Below are positions 37,181 through 48,254 of a stretch of DNA of 64,000 bases, one piece after another. The notes below the pieces were generated by a model. It did no database searches, was not told the DNA's origin, and saw only the letters and a program-made list of their open reading frames with translations. This DNA is from Microbotryomycetes sp. JL201. Its lineage: Eukaryota; Basidiomycota; Microbotryomycetes. The translations under genes and the position numbers were made by a program. Numbering within the stretch: position 1 is the first letter of the stretch; every line of letters begins with the position of its first letter. The stretch covers positions 124,001 to 188,000 of the forward strand of contig JAQYUZ010000016.1 in assembly GCA_033819885.1 (NCBI GenBank), written 5' to 3'.

Positions 37181-40100
37181 CTATGCCAACAAATTATCTA
37201 CTTTCGCGCGATCTTCAGATCCGACAAGCTCCAACAGACTGGCCTTTCGCTTGTCGAACGTCCCCGGCAAGTTGACGTAGCAAGCCGGCGGAAGGACGAG
37301 CGCCTCACCCTCTTTCGTCACTTGCTCGTAGCCCAGAATCGCTTTGACGACATCTTTGCACACGTTGACCGAAATGAGCGCCGTTGCCCAGCGCTTCTTG
37401 ACCTCGAGCTTGATCTTGTCGTCTTCCAGTAGCGATTTTTGCAAGTGATGGATTGCCACATAGAACAGAAACTCGTTCTGCGTTTGCGTGACTTTGAGCG
37501 ACAAAAGAGCTTGAATGTATGCCTCCAAAACCGTCTCGTTTGTTTCGACCGGATTCAAGAAGCTCGATAACGCCATTGCATCAAGTCGATCACTGACAAC
37601 GTCTTGAACTCGAGTCGTAATCTTTGGCAAATTATGCGCATAGTCGAACCAGAACAGCTGCCGAAAGTCGGCCGGATAAGACATGGCGAGCGGGGGCAAC
37701 AGGACTAGACCGAACAAGTCATTGCCGAGGGATATAGAGTCGTACAAGCCAACCAAGTCTGTGTACATCTGGTAGAAAGGCGCCGAGCTTACTTTCGACG
37801 ATGGGCCCTCGATCGTGTCTTTGGCTACCCGCAAGTCCGAAGCGAAAACCTGGGCAGGCTGATGTTGAATGCGAAGAGGCCGGACGAGCATCGACATCAA
37901 CTCGCTGACAATGTCGTTCCGGAACAATTCTCGCTCCACTCCGACTTGCTCGAGCACAGCGTCCGCCTTGGCATCCTTTTCAAGCATAAACACTTTGACC
38001 AAGTCAAACAGCAGCTGCGGCGCTTTCACGGACACTCTCGAACACGATGCGTAGACTGCAGTCATTGCAAGAGCGCCTTGCAAGACGTCGAGCTCGGACG
38101 CATTCCAACCTCGTGGCAAGTGATGGAAAACGGGTGACGAGCCAGACCTGAGGAGCTCGTCGACGGCCGACATTGCCCACGTCGGCTCGAGCAATACCGT
38201 GCTGCTCACAAAGGGGTACTGCACCGAAGTGAGCTTGATGTCTTTCGGTGTCGGATGCAAGGGCGCGACGACTCGACCTCCGCTAGCGGTGACGATGACG
38301 TGCTGAACAAATGGGCCGAGCACCGAGCATTTCTCGAGTGCAGCTGTCGGAATGCTTGCACTGGAGATGTGAGAGATCAGGTGCATGAGCTCGTCTCGGA
38401 GTGTGACTTCGTCTCCTGGCCTGGCGCACAATGTAGCGGCGAGGTGTGACTCAAGTTCCCCTCTACATTCGCTGCTGAGCGCCAGCAACAGCGAAGACGA
38501 GTGCCTACCGGTGCTCCATTGCGCAATAGACTGGTAGAGGGCGCCGACAGCAGTCTCGTCAGTGTTCAACGTCCGCCTCCACAAATGCGTCTCGTCCGGT
38601 TCCTCCAGCGCGCGACAGATTCTGATGAGGCCAAGTAACAGAGCAGCATCACATTCAAGGTCGACGGCTGATTGACTCGGGCTCATCAATCGTTGAAACG
38701 CTTGCTTGACCGCCCTCGCTCCGTTACTGCCCGGCACCAAAAGTGCCTTGGCCAACCTTTCTCGCATTGCCTTTCTTTGCCAGAGACCTTGCCTCTCTTT
38801 GTTGATCTTGCAGCCCTCTAACCTAGCCGTCAACAGGTCGAGACCACGCGTCAATGACGTCTTGTCGACTTGCTCAGAATTGGCAGTCTTGATGATGCTC
38901 TCGACGGCAAATTCGTGCCACGGTTCCACTTGACTCCAAGTGATGTCGTGGTTCGTGATATGAGGGTCAATCGCAGCTGTCGTCCACACTGTCAAAAGGT
39001 TCAAAGTGGCTTCCAGGACGGCTTTGTCTTGGAGGTTCGCTTCGACATTGCTGTTGAGCCCAGAAGAAAGGTGCTCGAGCAACGACTCGATTGGGCCCGC
39101 ACCCCTCGTACGTAAGCTGACGTGCAGACCGTATCGAGCAAGGGTCGTCCAAAGTGACAAGGTGGCAGTTACGAGCTTGTAGCCGAGCGCTTTGGTTACT
39201 TCGTCCGACAGTTCCCAAGGCGGAACGCCGAGGAAACGAAGCGTAGAATCGACGCAGCCCTTCTCTGAAAGTGCCTTGGCAGTCGAGCGAGACGACTTGG
39301 CGAGCAGGTCCAGCAGAGCAATCGCTTGTGAACGAGGAGCGCTGCTAGATGCAGAGTCGAGCGAACAAGGCCACGATACGGCGATGAACTGCGTGGAGAG
39401 CGACTCGACTAATTGGGGCGTCTGTATGAGCTGCGTGATGTGTTCATTTTTCGTTGGCGAGCGAGGATTGCCAAGATCTACAACTGCCTGCAGGATGTCG
39501 ATTACTTGAGCGAGCGTAGCAGGCGCAAGACGAGGATGCGCGAGATGCTCAGCGATGGCTGCAAGTGCACCAGTGCCTAGGAAAGTTGCCAAGACTGTCG
39601 TCACCTTGCTTGACTGCGTGCGGATTGGTGTGGCTTCTGGCGGGGTTGTCCACTTCTCTGTCGCCAAAATGACGCGACTAAGGGCAAGGGCTGCGCCAGC
39701 GACGCCGACGTGCTTATCAAAGAGGCCCAGACCGGCCCTAGCTACTGCTTCTGTTCTCAATGATCTCCAAGAGTCGTTCCCGAGCCTCGTGGCGTTCTCA
39801 GATCGAGACAGGATCCGCTCCAAGACGGTCAAAGCTGTAGCACGCTGTGACGACACGGCCGACGACGTAAGGTGTAAGAGAGTCGATACCGTGAATTCTC
39901 CTGTCGAAGACGCGTGCAAATCTGCGGCCGCTACCGGAGCCTCCGCTGCCGACGAAGCTTTGATCTGACCATCGAGGCCAAAGACGGGCGCACTACCTGT
40001 TGTTGTCGCTGGCAAAGGCAACGGTCGGGCGATCCAATCGAGAGCAGGATTCTGCGGCTCGTTTGGGAAAAAGTGGCGCCTGATGTATTCAGGCGAGCCT

Positions 40101-41033
40101 TCGTCTTCGTCCTCGCGGGGCGGATGTACTGTCGCGGCCGGCGGAGGTCGTGGCCTAGGCAATTGAGGACTCTTTTTGAAAGAATCTGCGGGCGGCGGCA
40201 GTGTCGCTTGAGCTTTCTTGCGACCGCGCGCCTCGAGCATTTTAATAATGCTGTCTGACAGTCCCAAGTCTTGCCTGATCTGCCTCTGCTGCTCTTCAAC
40301 TTCTTCTGGTGACATCTTTGCAATGTTCCTGGCATTCTCTTGCGAGATTGACTGCATCATGGTCGACAGCGAGTTATCGATTGCTTCTGCACGCTCGTCA
40401 TCGATTGGCGTTCGATTCGCAGTCCGATGGTTTGAGGTCAAAGTCGCTCGTGGGGAAGAGTGCGCTTTGGCGAAGACTCCTTTGCCAGATGCAGGAAAGC
40501 CAGTTCGCTTCTGGCCCAGCGGTGAGGGAGCAACTGGACCGGGAGCCGACGGAGCAAGGATTGGCGTATCGATGATGTCCCTCTCGAGTACTTGACCAAT
40601 CATACGAGACGAAGGAGTAGTCGTGGATGACGGTGTCGCTTCGTCGAGCTCTTTAGCCGTGATGTTGAATCGCCGAGTGCGCTCGAGCTGCTCCTGCTCC
40701 CTCTGCAGAGCGAAGCGGGACTTTTGCTTGGACTGCGGCTCATCGGAATCTGTTGAAGTACTGCGCTGGGCCTCTTCGTAGTTGCGAATTGTGGGCACTG
40801 GCTCTGCGTCGGTCAAAGACAAGCTCTGTCAGCGGCCTGTGCCACCGAGAAGCACAAGCAACGCTCTGAGACTGACCTGGCATCGCAGTCGAGGCTACTC
40901 GAGGTGGTCTTGACCTGACGATGGTCACTGCTGGCACGTCGGTCTGGCTTTGCAAGCTAATTCGATCGCATCCGTCGTCGTCGAGCGCTTGACGATCCTG
41001 CAGCTCACGCAAGCTGGGGCGCACGCGCTCCAT
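37181..41033 (-). CDS. RPAP1: RPAP1, RNA polymerase II-associated protein 1
   Basis: Factor connecting RNA polymerase II assembly and import with Mediator. Exons (minus): 41033-40877 and 40803-37181; 1259 residues. The N-terminal RPAP1 signature is SQENARNIAKMSPEEVEEQQ followed by IRQDLGLSDSIIKMLEARG. The second signature is PVFGLDGQIKASS and FTVSTLLHLTSSAVSSQRA with LTVLERILSRS. The rest is an alpha-helical repeat region to the C-terminus ending DRAKVDNLLA. The splice chosen joins STAMPE to PVPTIRNYEEAQ (73-nt intron, GTCAGT donor). ATG 41033 (MERVRPSLRELQDRQA) is the first in frame. Divergent from the ACR3 gene by 276 bp. Confidence 0.9.
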
Positions 41034-41309
41034 CCTGTCCGGACACTCGTTGTCAGCTCCCAAGTTTGTCTGCCGTCCGATTGCTGCTCGCCTAGCTCGG
41101 AGCGGGGCTCAGCGGCTTGTGCGACGCCAAGAAACCGAAATGCGAAAAAGCCCAAGGTTCTGCATGAGGTACGCGGTGCGACGAGTCGCTGCTATCCAAA
41201 TCGTCTTGCGCACATGACAAGGCCATGAACAGCAGCAGGCAATTGTTTTCGGTGATTTACGAGCACGTGACGGATCGCCCATTTTTTGAATTTCAAAATC
41301 GAATTCGAA
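41034..41309. promoter_or_regulatory. Divergent promoter of RPAP1 (-) and ACR3 (+)
   Basis: 276 bp between divergent start codons; both genes must share this space. No binding site is named with confidence. Confidence 0.5.
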
Positions 41310-43097
41310 ATGGATGCGAGTGCTCGCTTGGCACGCCACGGCTTCCTTCCTCTCCGTCCAACACTGTCCTCTGCGCCACTCAGCTCGTTCGCTAGGGCGA
41401 CTGAGCAGCATCCGACATTGCCTATCATGGCAGCAGTCACCGATCAACACGCTCCCGGCGCCCCGCTGTCGTCGGCAACGGCCACCTTGACAGGAGAACC
41501 AAACCAAGAGCTTCAACCAGGGCAACAGGCACCCGTCGACTCTGATGCAAACAATACTGCTCCAGGTACGTCTAAGGTGGCTGTCTGTGCCGAAGAGAGA
41601 CGGGGCTTGGCTAATTTCAAAACGGTCAACCTCGCATCAAACACGGCTCTTATAGGCTTGGGAAGGTACGCAGCGCAGCCATTCGTGATATGGTCTTGGG
41701 AGCTTTCAAGGGCTCGGGACTGACTACAGGTGTTGCACGACAGGCTCAAGCTGCTCGACCAACTGCTCGCTCTCTGGATCCTGCTCGCAATGGCAGTCGG
41801 CATCATCATTGGTCGCTTCAGCGACGCGAGTGAAGTCCTCGAAAAGGTCAAATTCGTTGACGTGTCGCTTCCACTCGGTTCGTCGCACCGGGGCCTGACC
41901 TGCTCGACGCCACTAACGAAACCTCGTTCGACAGCGATCGCCTTGTGCTTGATGATGTATCCGATTCTGTGTCGCGTCGATCTGACGGAAATCGGCATTT
42001 TGTTCAAGCGCAAGTCGCTCCTCATCGACCTCGGAGTCTCGCTGTTCATCAACTGGATCTTTGCGCCTCTCCTCATGCTCGGACTCGCTTGGGCATTCCT
42101 CCCAGACAAACAAGAGCTAAGAGACGGCTTGATCCTCGTCGGGATTGCTAGGTGTATTGCCATGGTCAGTGGCGTCGAACAGGATCCTTGCAGCAAAGAC
42201 TTAAGCTTCTTCCCGTGCTCAGGTTCTTGTGTGGACAGACATCGCTGGAGGAGATATCAACTGCAAGTGGCTGTGTGCTCTCGCATGAATGAGCAGCTGC
42301 TGACACCTCTGTTGTCCGCAGATTGCGCCGTCCTTGTCGCGGTCAACTCAGTGCTACAAATCGTGCTCTACTCGCCCCTCGCTATTCTCTTCATCGACGT
42401 TATGGGACCATCTCGACTTGAATCTTCTGGCGTCAACTTTTCGTACGATACAGTCGCCCGTTCCGTTGCCGCCTTCTTGGGAATCCCCCTTGGCGCGGCC
42501 CTCTTGACGCGTGGCCTCTTCTATGCCTTCAAGAAGCAAGAATTCTTCCACAAGACGTTCTTGCCCTTGATTGGTCCTTTGTCGCTCATCTCGCTCTTGT
42601 TTACGACATTGATCATTTTTGCTGCCCAAGGCAAACAAGTGGTCAAGTCAATCACCGACGTCTTGCGCGTCATCGCTCCTTTGCTCGTCTACTTCTTAAT
42701 CATGTTTTTCCTCGTGCTGTGGCTGTGCTACAAATCAAAGATGAGCTATGGCAGGTCGGCGAGTCAAACTTTTACTGGCGCTAGCAACAATTTCGAGGTG
42801 AGTCGAGGCGAGCCAGAGCTTTTGTTGAAGCGTTCAATTGCGCTGACTGGATATTCGCATGTGCAGCTGGCTATCGCGGTAGCAGTTGCGTCCTATGGCG
42901 CTGATTCGCCACAAGCTCTGGCAGCAACTGTAGGCCCTCTGGTTGAAGTACCTGTCCTTGTCACTCTGGCGTATCTCATGGTGTGGTGGAGGAAGAAGCA
43001 GAGATGGGATGTCGATGAAGCTGGTCGACCATGCAGCGCAACTGCGAGCAGTGGCAGATCGTCAAACGCCGAGACTAAAACAGGCGACTTCGTATAG
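41310..43097 (+). CDS. ACR3: Acr3 arsenite efflux transporter
   Basis: Plasma-membrane arsenite/antimonite:proton antiporter of the BART superfamily. Exons: 41310-41665, 41744-41877, 41935-42164, 42223-42262, 42322-42797, 42867-43097; 488 residues. About ten hydrophobic segments are visible, starting LLDQLLALWILLAMAVGIII. Family motifs are ALCLMMYPILCRVDLTEIG, the essential Cys region GIARCIAMVLVWTDIAGGD, YCAVLVAVNSVLQIVLYSP, and the end motif SNNFELAIAVAVASYG with TVGPLVEVPVLV. A hydrophilic N-terminal tail of ~110 residues precedes the first helix; a second in-frame ATG at 41427 would shorten it. Intron 42263-42321 has a GCAAGT donor. No other arsenic gene is nearby. Confidence 0.94.
42263..42321 (+). 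other. GC-AG intron in ACR3
   Basis: Donor AACT|GCAAGT, acceptor GTCCGCAG. It joins GGDIN and YCAVLVAVNS, the conserved Acr3 sequence, in phase 1. Confidence 0.9.
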
Positions 43098-43605
43098 ATG
43101 ATTTAGAAGAATTTCCTAGCCACCATGACGTTGTAGATAAACTTTTGTAACAGTCTTGGTATCCTTGCAATTTGTCTTGCCGCATTCAAGGGTATACTCG
43201 TTTGCCAAATGGGCAAATTGAGATTCACAGGGCATTCACCTGCAGGCAAAAGGCCGAGGGAGGACTAGAGCTCGCCGTGCAGAACCGGGCAACAAGAGCA
43301 CGAGATTCATTGGGCGTTCTTGAGAATGATTTACGGAGTCAGCTTGAATCGGAATGCTTAGGTGCGAGCAGCGATCGGATAAAGGTTGTGGATGTAGAGC
43401 CTGTCTTGACAAGAAGTCGAGGTCAATGGGCGGTGCGTTGACAGTTCTCTACCTCCGCGCAGCGTTGAACAGCGCTCATATCGTTGGGTGATCAGGCTTT
43501 GCCCTTTTGCTCATTTCGTACCGTTTCTGAAGACCTTTTTACTGTGATGGGACATTAGAGTAGCTGTACAACGACAAAATTGAAACTACAGAGACTAAAC
43601 GGTGC
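43098..43605. other. Convergent intergenic region ACR3 / F-box gene
   Basis: About 510 bp between convergent stops. A frame at 43172-43441 is open but has no ATG at its start and no recognisable motif. I call no gene here. Confidence 0.6.
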
Positions 43606-44881
43606 CTAACTATGTATTCTCGCCAGCATCTGTACAAATCTACGCACGTCATCTTCTTCCTCACTCTCAAGTAACGGTCCGTGTTCAATTCGCGCGACCT
43701 TGTCACCCCATTGTCGTTCGAGATGAGTGATGTCAACCATCGTCAACCTATCGTTGCCAGTCAGATCTATGCTGTCCAATCTGAGCTTTGCAGGCAGAAC
43801 AACGGAAGCCAATGTCGTTCGGGTCAGAGCGAGGTAAGACAAATCGATCGTCTGCAAAGTCGGAGGAAGGTCGTTGAGGAATTCCAACAAAGATGAAGTC
43901 GATAAACAGAAAACGGAAGAAAGAGACAAATGTCGCAGTTGCTGGAAAGGCGGTGGCGTCGGCGACTTGGAATTCGGCGAGTACTTTGACGAAGGAATGA
44001 TATCGAAGAAGCCCGAATCGTCAGAGTCCGGTGATTCAAAGTCATTCAGAGTTGCGTCCTCGTCGGCATTGCCACAAGTCGTAGGTAAAGTAGCGACGCC
44101 ACTCCAACTAAGATCGAGCGATTCGAGTTCCGGCAAATCTGAGGCCAGTAGTGCGACATCGTGTACGCCTCGACATGCTTTGAGTCTCAAATGCTTGACT
44201 CGTTGCAAAGCGCCATCGAATGCGACGGTTGATAAAAGGTCGTCTGTGACGGTCGAGAATGACAGGTCTAGCGAGGTTAAACAGTCCGTCAGATTAGGCA
44301 GCAGCAGGCCGAGATGGCCCAACGAGAAGGATCGGAGCGTAAGAGACTGAGTGGCGGGCAGGATTCGCGCAAGGCCGTTGACAAATAGCGGTTTCAATGT
44401 TTTGTCGGCCGACATTGCAATGTGTGGATACATTCTCGGCTGCGACAACATGCCGTTGAACTACAGAAATTGCCCACTGACTTAGTGACAAGGCTAGAAG
44501 ACGCGTACGTGCGGCACTAACCGCTTTGTTGATTTGGCGCAACTTGACGAGTTCGAGAAATGGCAAACACAACATGATCTGCTCGACGATCTCGGTCGGC
44601 AGCTTGCTGAATGTGCTTGGTTTGATAGTGGTGATCCGATCGCTCGTCCTTTGTCGCTTGAACGGTGGCCAGCCTTCTGATGTCATTTCGAGTTGAGACG
44701 CGTGCACGCTGTCCACTGGTCGGTGCCAGACGTTCCAGTGCATGCGAGCGTATATAAATTGGCCTGACAAGGACACTTGTGCCGCATGAACGACTGCAGC
44801 GTCATCTTTCCCGACTTGAATGGGCATTGTTGTCGCCGGCATGCCAGATATCGTCAACAACGGCAGTGCGACGCTACTCAT
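43606..44881 (-). CDS. F-box and leucine-rich-repeat protein
   Basis: Probable substrate receptor of an SCF ubiquitin ligase. Exons (minus): 44881-44522 and 44460-43606; 404 residues. The F-box at about residues 90-125 reads FSKLPTEIVEQIMLCLPFLE with VKLRQINKAF, where the intron falls exactly between Ala and Phe. Leucine-rich repeats follow, for example LTSLDLSFSTVTDDLLS, VKHLRLKACRGVHDVALLA, LESLDLSWSGVATL, LRHLSLSSVFCLST and LQTIDLSYLALTRTTLAS. An acidic Ser/Asp/Pro linker interrupts the repeats at about residues 265-297. Neither the substrate nor a named orthologue can be told from sequence. Confidence 0.82.
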
Positions 44882-45393
44882 GCCGGGAGCTGCTCTAGAG
44901 TGTATTGAGCTCGTACCACGGGATGTGTGTGTTGCTCAGATTGTCGATTGACACCGAAACAACGGTGACCCCCGAGGAGTCCGCAGCATGGGGAAGGTCA
45001 CGTGCTTTCATCAATGGAAGCCGCTTGGCAAAGGCATGGCTAATAGCCGTCTCAACATCGCATATATTCTGGCAACCATGGCCGGGCCTGACTTCTCTGA
45101 TTATGGGGGTCCCCGTTCGATTTTGGCAAGCGCCTGAGCTCAGCAACTCACTGTCATCTCTCGTCAGCATCAAGCCTTCCTTTGCGAGGACTTTCGTCGT
45201 GGCTCCTTCTTCATCTTCTCAATTGCCTCTCGTGCGCTTCGTTGTAGTCATCGTCGCCTGCATCGTCGCCATTGTAGCCTTTGAGCTCGGTCAAGCTCAA
45301 GGTCCGCAGCAACTCTTGTCGTCTGTGGCCAACCTCAGTCGCAACTTTACTCCTCGCAATCCGCAAAGTTCAGTTCGTTCGAACCTACCAACC
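44882..45393. promoter_or_regulatory. Divergent region of the F-box gene (-) and pirin (+)
   Basis: About 510 bp. It is open in the pirin frame for the 162 codons before the pirin ATG. An in-frame ATG at 45103 would add 97 residues with a strongly hydrophobic segment. I treat this as upstream region or an alternative N-terminus. Confidence 0.5.
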
Positions 45394-46950
45394 ATGACTG
45401 CCGCGCGCGTCTCTCGTTCAGTCGTACAGAGCGTCCTCTCACGTGAGACGGCAGAGGGTGCTGGAGCTGTCGTCAGGCGATCAATCGGAACGTGAGCACC
45501 ACAATGTCTACAAACAGACTGAACGCATTTCTAACAGCTTGGTCACGCTGCTCAGAAATGCACTCAGGTCGCTCACGCCATTCCTGATGCTCGATCATTT
45601 CAACGTGAGCGCTTCGATGAGACTCTTTGTCATCTAGATATTGCAGCAGCTTACACCATCACACACACTAGGTGGCTCCCGGGGCCGGCTTCCCTGTATT
45701 TAGATTTCGATTTGTGCTCGCCACAGCCTCGTCGCTAATCTTCTCCGAGTAGGATCACCCTCACCGAGGCATGACTACTTTAACGTACATGTTGACCGGC
45801 GAGTTTCAACATGAAGATTTTGCGGGTCACAAAGGTGGGCCTGACCCAGTGTCTGGATCATTGGCGCAATCGCTTACCAGACGTATCAGGCTTGATTGGC
45901 CCTGGCGACCTTCAATTCATGATTGTAAGCCAAGGAAGAGCGAATAGGCATGCGAACACGAACAACTCAGCTGATGCTTGCGCACACTTCAAAGGCTGGG
46001 AAAGGAATCGTAAGCTTGAAATATGAAAATTGCGCTGGGAGTTCGATCTCTGATCTGATGTGATGCAGGTACACGCCGAAATGCCCGTTCATAAGCCAGG
46101 AGGGGACAACCCCACCGGACTCCAGCTGTGAGCATGCTGATTTTCCTCTAAACAAACAGGATCTTGCGCTAATACAGTCTTGCGCTAGGTGGATAGATTT
46201 GCCCAAAGAGCACAAGCTGACGGACCCGTCGTATCAAGAACTGCGAGCCGATCAAATTCCTTCCGTCCACCCTGCGGACGGCGTGCTCGTCAAAGTCATC
46301 TGCGGGACTGCCGAAGGCAACGATTCGGAAGGCAAGATCTCTTCGCCCGTGCGACCCTTGGGCGGCTGCTGGTTCCTTGACGTCCAATTTTCCAAACGAG
46401 GCGCACAATTTTGGCAAACTATTCCTCAAGGATGGAACGCCTTCACGTACATTCTAGAGGGAGACGTCAAGCACGGTTCGGAAGGGTCCTCCCTGCCCGT
46501 TAAAACCTTCCACACCACAGTCTTGACGAATGAGAGCAACGAGACGGGTGTGTTGCTTGAGGCTGCATCGGACAAGGCGAGGATTGTCATTGTCGCAGGC
46601 GAGCCGCTCAACCAAAACATTGTGCAACATGGTAAGCGGGTCGAGGCTGCATCCGAAGATCAATATATCTGACAATCAGATTACGTCCTTGTGTCCAGGA
46701 CCCTTCGTAATGGCAAGTTGCCGTGCTTGCGTTGCTGATTTAAAGCGCTGGCGTTTGACCTGTTTTCTTTTCCGACCGCAGACCAGCCGTGATGGTATTC
46801 AGGAAGCATTCCAAGACTACATGACTGGCAAGAATGGTTTTGAAAAGGCACACAGCTGGAAATCAGACATTGGCAAGCACGTGAGTACTCGTTCGCAAAG
46901 TCGTTCAAAGCCGTTAGTGACGGTAGCATGTGCACGCTCAGATGATGTGA
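45394..46950 (+). CDS. Pirin family cupin protein
   Basis: Iron-binding bicupin of the pirin family, in other organisms a nuclear cofactor or quercetinase. Exons: 45394-45491, 45568-45604, 45672-45695, 45753-45834, 45890-45924, 45995-46009, 46069-46127, 46189-46631, 46699-46712, 46782-46880, 46942-46950; 304 residues. The N-terminal cupin has SLTPFLMLDHFNVAPGAGF, the metal-ligand pair DHPHRGMTT and the second pair VHAEMP, so all four ligands are kept. The C-terminal cupin contains FWQTIPQGWNAFTYILEGD. The start at MTAARVSRSVVQ fits the family. Exons of 24, 15 and 14 nt are needed to restore conserved sequence. Intron 46713-46781 has a GCAAGT donor. The last three codons (short 61-nt final intron) are the least certain part. 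Confidence 0.88.
45995..46009 (+). other. 15-nt micro-exon of pirin
   Basis: GCTGGGAAAGGAATC encodes A-G-K-G-I. It restores LQFMI-AGKGI-VHAEMP, the conserved pirin ligand loop. Flanking introns are 70 nt (GTAAGC to AAAG) and 59 nt (GTAAGC to GCAG). Confidence 0.85.
46699..46712 (+). other. 14-nt micro-exon of pirin
   Basis: GACCCTTCGTAATG supplies the end of Gly plus P-F-V-M before TSRDGIQEAF. It lies between a 67-nt GT-AG intron and a 69-nt GC-AG intron. Confidence 0.85.
46713..46781 (+). other. GC-AG intron in pirin
   Basis: Donor ATG|GCAAGT, acceptor GACCGCAG. It joins GPFVM to TSRDGIQEAFQDY, matching the pirin family, in phase 0. Confidence 0.88.
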
Positions 46951-47312
46951 GGACGTGCAACGCGTCTTGCTTGAGAATGTCACTTGATAATAGCTCACGT
47001 GTTGGCAATAAAGTCCAACGATTCGGTGGGAGGGGCGGAACACAGCCGATTGAACACTATGGCCATCATTCTGATCTATCTGATGTATGCACCCTGCTGG
47101 CTTCCGATGGTGCCAAAGTTTCTAGGAGTGTATCAGTCGACCCCTGTCGGCCCCACGTCCTTCTCACACGTCAGCGCCGATTGTTGAAGTGCTCCAGCCT
47201 GCCTGCGCTGTCCCTCACCATCACGTCCGCTTTCTTGAACAGGACACGTTTGCTCCACAGTCACTGTGCCCCGCTGCGTCGCATCGTCCCTGTCATCCGT
47301 CACGAGCGCGCC
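46951..47312. other. Gap between pirin and the HIT gene
   Basis: About 360 bp between two genes on the same strand. The pirin frame stays open throughout if the final pirin intron is retained, and it enters the HIT start codon in frame. No separate gene. Confidence 0.6.
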
Positions 47313-48152
47313 ATGTCTTCACACCACGTCGACGCAAACTGCATCTTTTGCAAAATCATCAAAGGTGAGCTCAGTCTTGACATCCCTATTGAATGATCAG
47401 CCCAGAACTGATGACGGTGATCCGATTGCGAAGGCGAGATCCCTTCGTTCAAGTTGATCGAAACGGACAAGACGCAAGTTTATGTCGACTCTTGCACCTT
47501 TTTAAGACGCTGATGATGTCTATCGCTCATCAATCTGCCTCAAAAAAAAATCTAGGTTCTCGTTCTTTGACATCGGACCGCTCTCGAAAGGCCATGCGCT
47601 CGTCATTCCTAAACGTGAGAGAGCATCGCCTTTCAAAAGAGATGATTGACTATTGACATGTTGAGAGTGTGGCTCCACGGTCAGATCACGGAGCCAAGTT
47701 GCACGACATTCCAGATGATTCATTGACAGAACTGCTGCCGATCGCCAAAAAGATTGCTCAAGCTGTCGGAGCGACAGACTACAATATTCTGCAGGCGAGT
47801 CAGACTTTCGTCAAACGATCTACACCAGATGACGGGCCTGATTGGGTCTATCCCTAATGCAGAACAATGGCAGGATTGCTCATCAAGAAGTTGACGTAAG
47901 TCTGGCGGCTGCCGCCAGCGACGAAGCGAACAGGCAACTGACTCGAGGCTCGGTCGATTTAGCACGTGCACGTCCACAGTGAGCAACGATGTAATTTGTT
48001 GAATACATCTGTTATGTCTGACGTGTTCGACATCAGTGATCCCAAAGCCAAAGGCAGGCGACGACGAAGGCTTGGTCGTTGGTTGGCCCGCTCAGAAAGC
48101 CAACATGGAAGAGCTCAAGGCGTTTGTGGAGGAAATCAAAAACAAATTGTAG
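47313..48152 (+). CDS. HNT1: HIT family nucleotide hydrolase (Hint/HNT1 type)
   Basis: Purine-nucleoside phosphoramidase of the histidine-triad family. Exons: 47313-47364, 47434-47473, 47556-47614, 47685-47794, 47863-47895, 47963-47978, 48037-48152; 141 residues, normal for Hint proteins. Motifs in order: DANCIFCKIIKGEIPSFKLI, FSFFDIGPLSKGHALVIPK, HHGAKLHDIPDD, NNGRIAHQEVD and the active-site triad HVHVHMIPKPKAGDD. The 16-nt sixth exon encodes the five residues HVHVH. Introns 47474-47555 and 47795-47862 start with GC (GCAAGT and GCGAGT). The gene converges on the holocytochrome c synthase gene with about 100 bp between stops. Confidence 0.93.
47474..47555 (+). other. GC-AG intron in the HIT gene
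   Basis: Donor GAC|GCAAGT, acceptor AAATCTAG. It joins LIETDKT and FSFFDIGPLSKG in phase 2. No GT site in the preceding exon has the required phase. Confidence 0.88.
47795..47862 (+). other. GC-AG intron in the HIT gene
   Basis: Donor CAG|GCGAGT, acceptor CTAATGCAG. It joins DYNILQ to NNGRIAHQ, the conserved Hint sequence, in phase 0. Confidence 0.9.
47963..47978 (+). other. 16-nt micro-exon encoding the HIT catalytic motif
   Basis: CACGTGCACGTCCACA encodes H-V-H-V-H plus one base of Met. Flanking introns are 67 nt (GTAAGT to TTTAG) and 58 nt (GTGAGC to CATCAG). Confidence 0.9.
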
Positions 48153-48254
48153 AGAAACACCTTCTTCCGCGTTGTATCGGATCGAAAACGTTTTGTGACA
48201 ACATACCATGCGACAGAAGAATGAGTGAGATAGTGAAAAAAAAAGGGCGAAAGC

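Noticed and set aside
40804-40910. Alternative RPAP1 donor at GTCAAG (about 40907) with acceptor GACAGAG
   Set aside because: It gives a longer intron and weaker donor. The GTCAGT donor at 40876 with the acceptor ending at 40804 gives a typical 73-nt intron in phase.
43172-43441. 89-codon plus-strand frame between ACR3 and the F-box gene
   Set aside because: It has no ATG at its start and no family resemblance, and it lies in a convergent 3' region.
46881-46993. Alternative last pirin intron of 113 nt ending at 46993
   Set aside because: It would add LTCWQ before a stop. The 61-nt version fits the local intron size better, though neither end is conserved and this stays uncertain.
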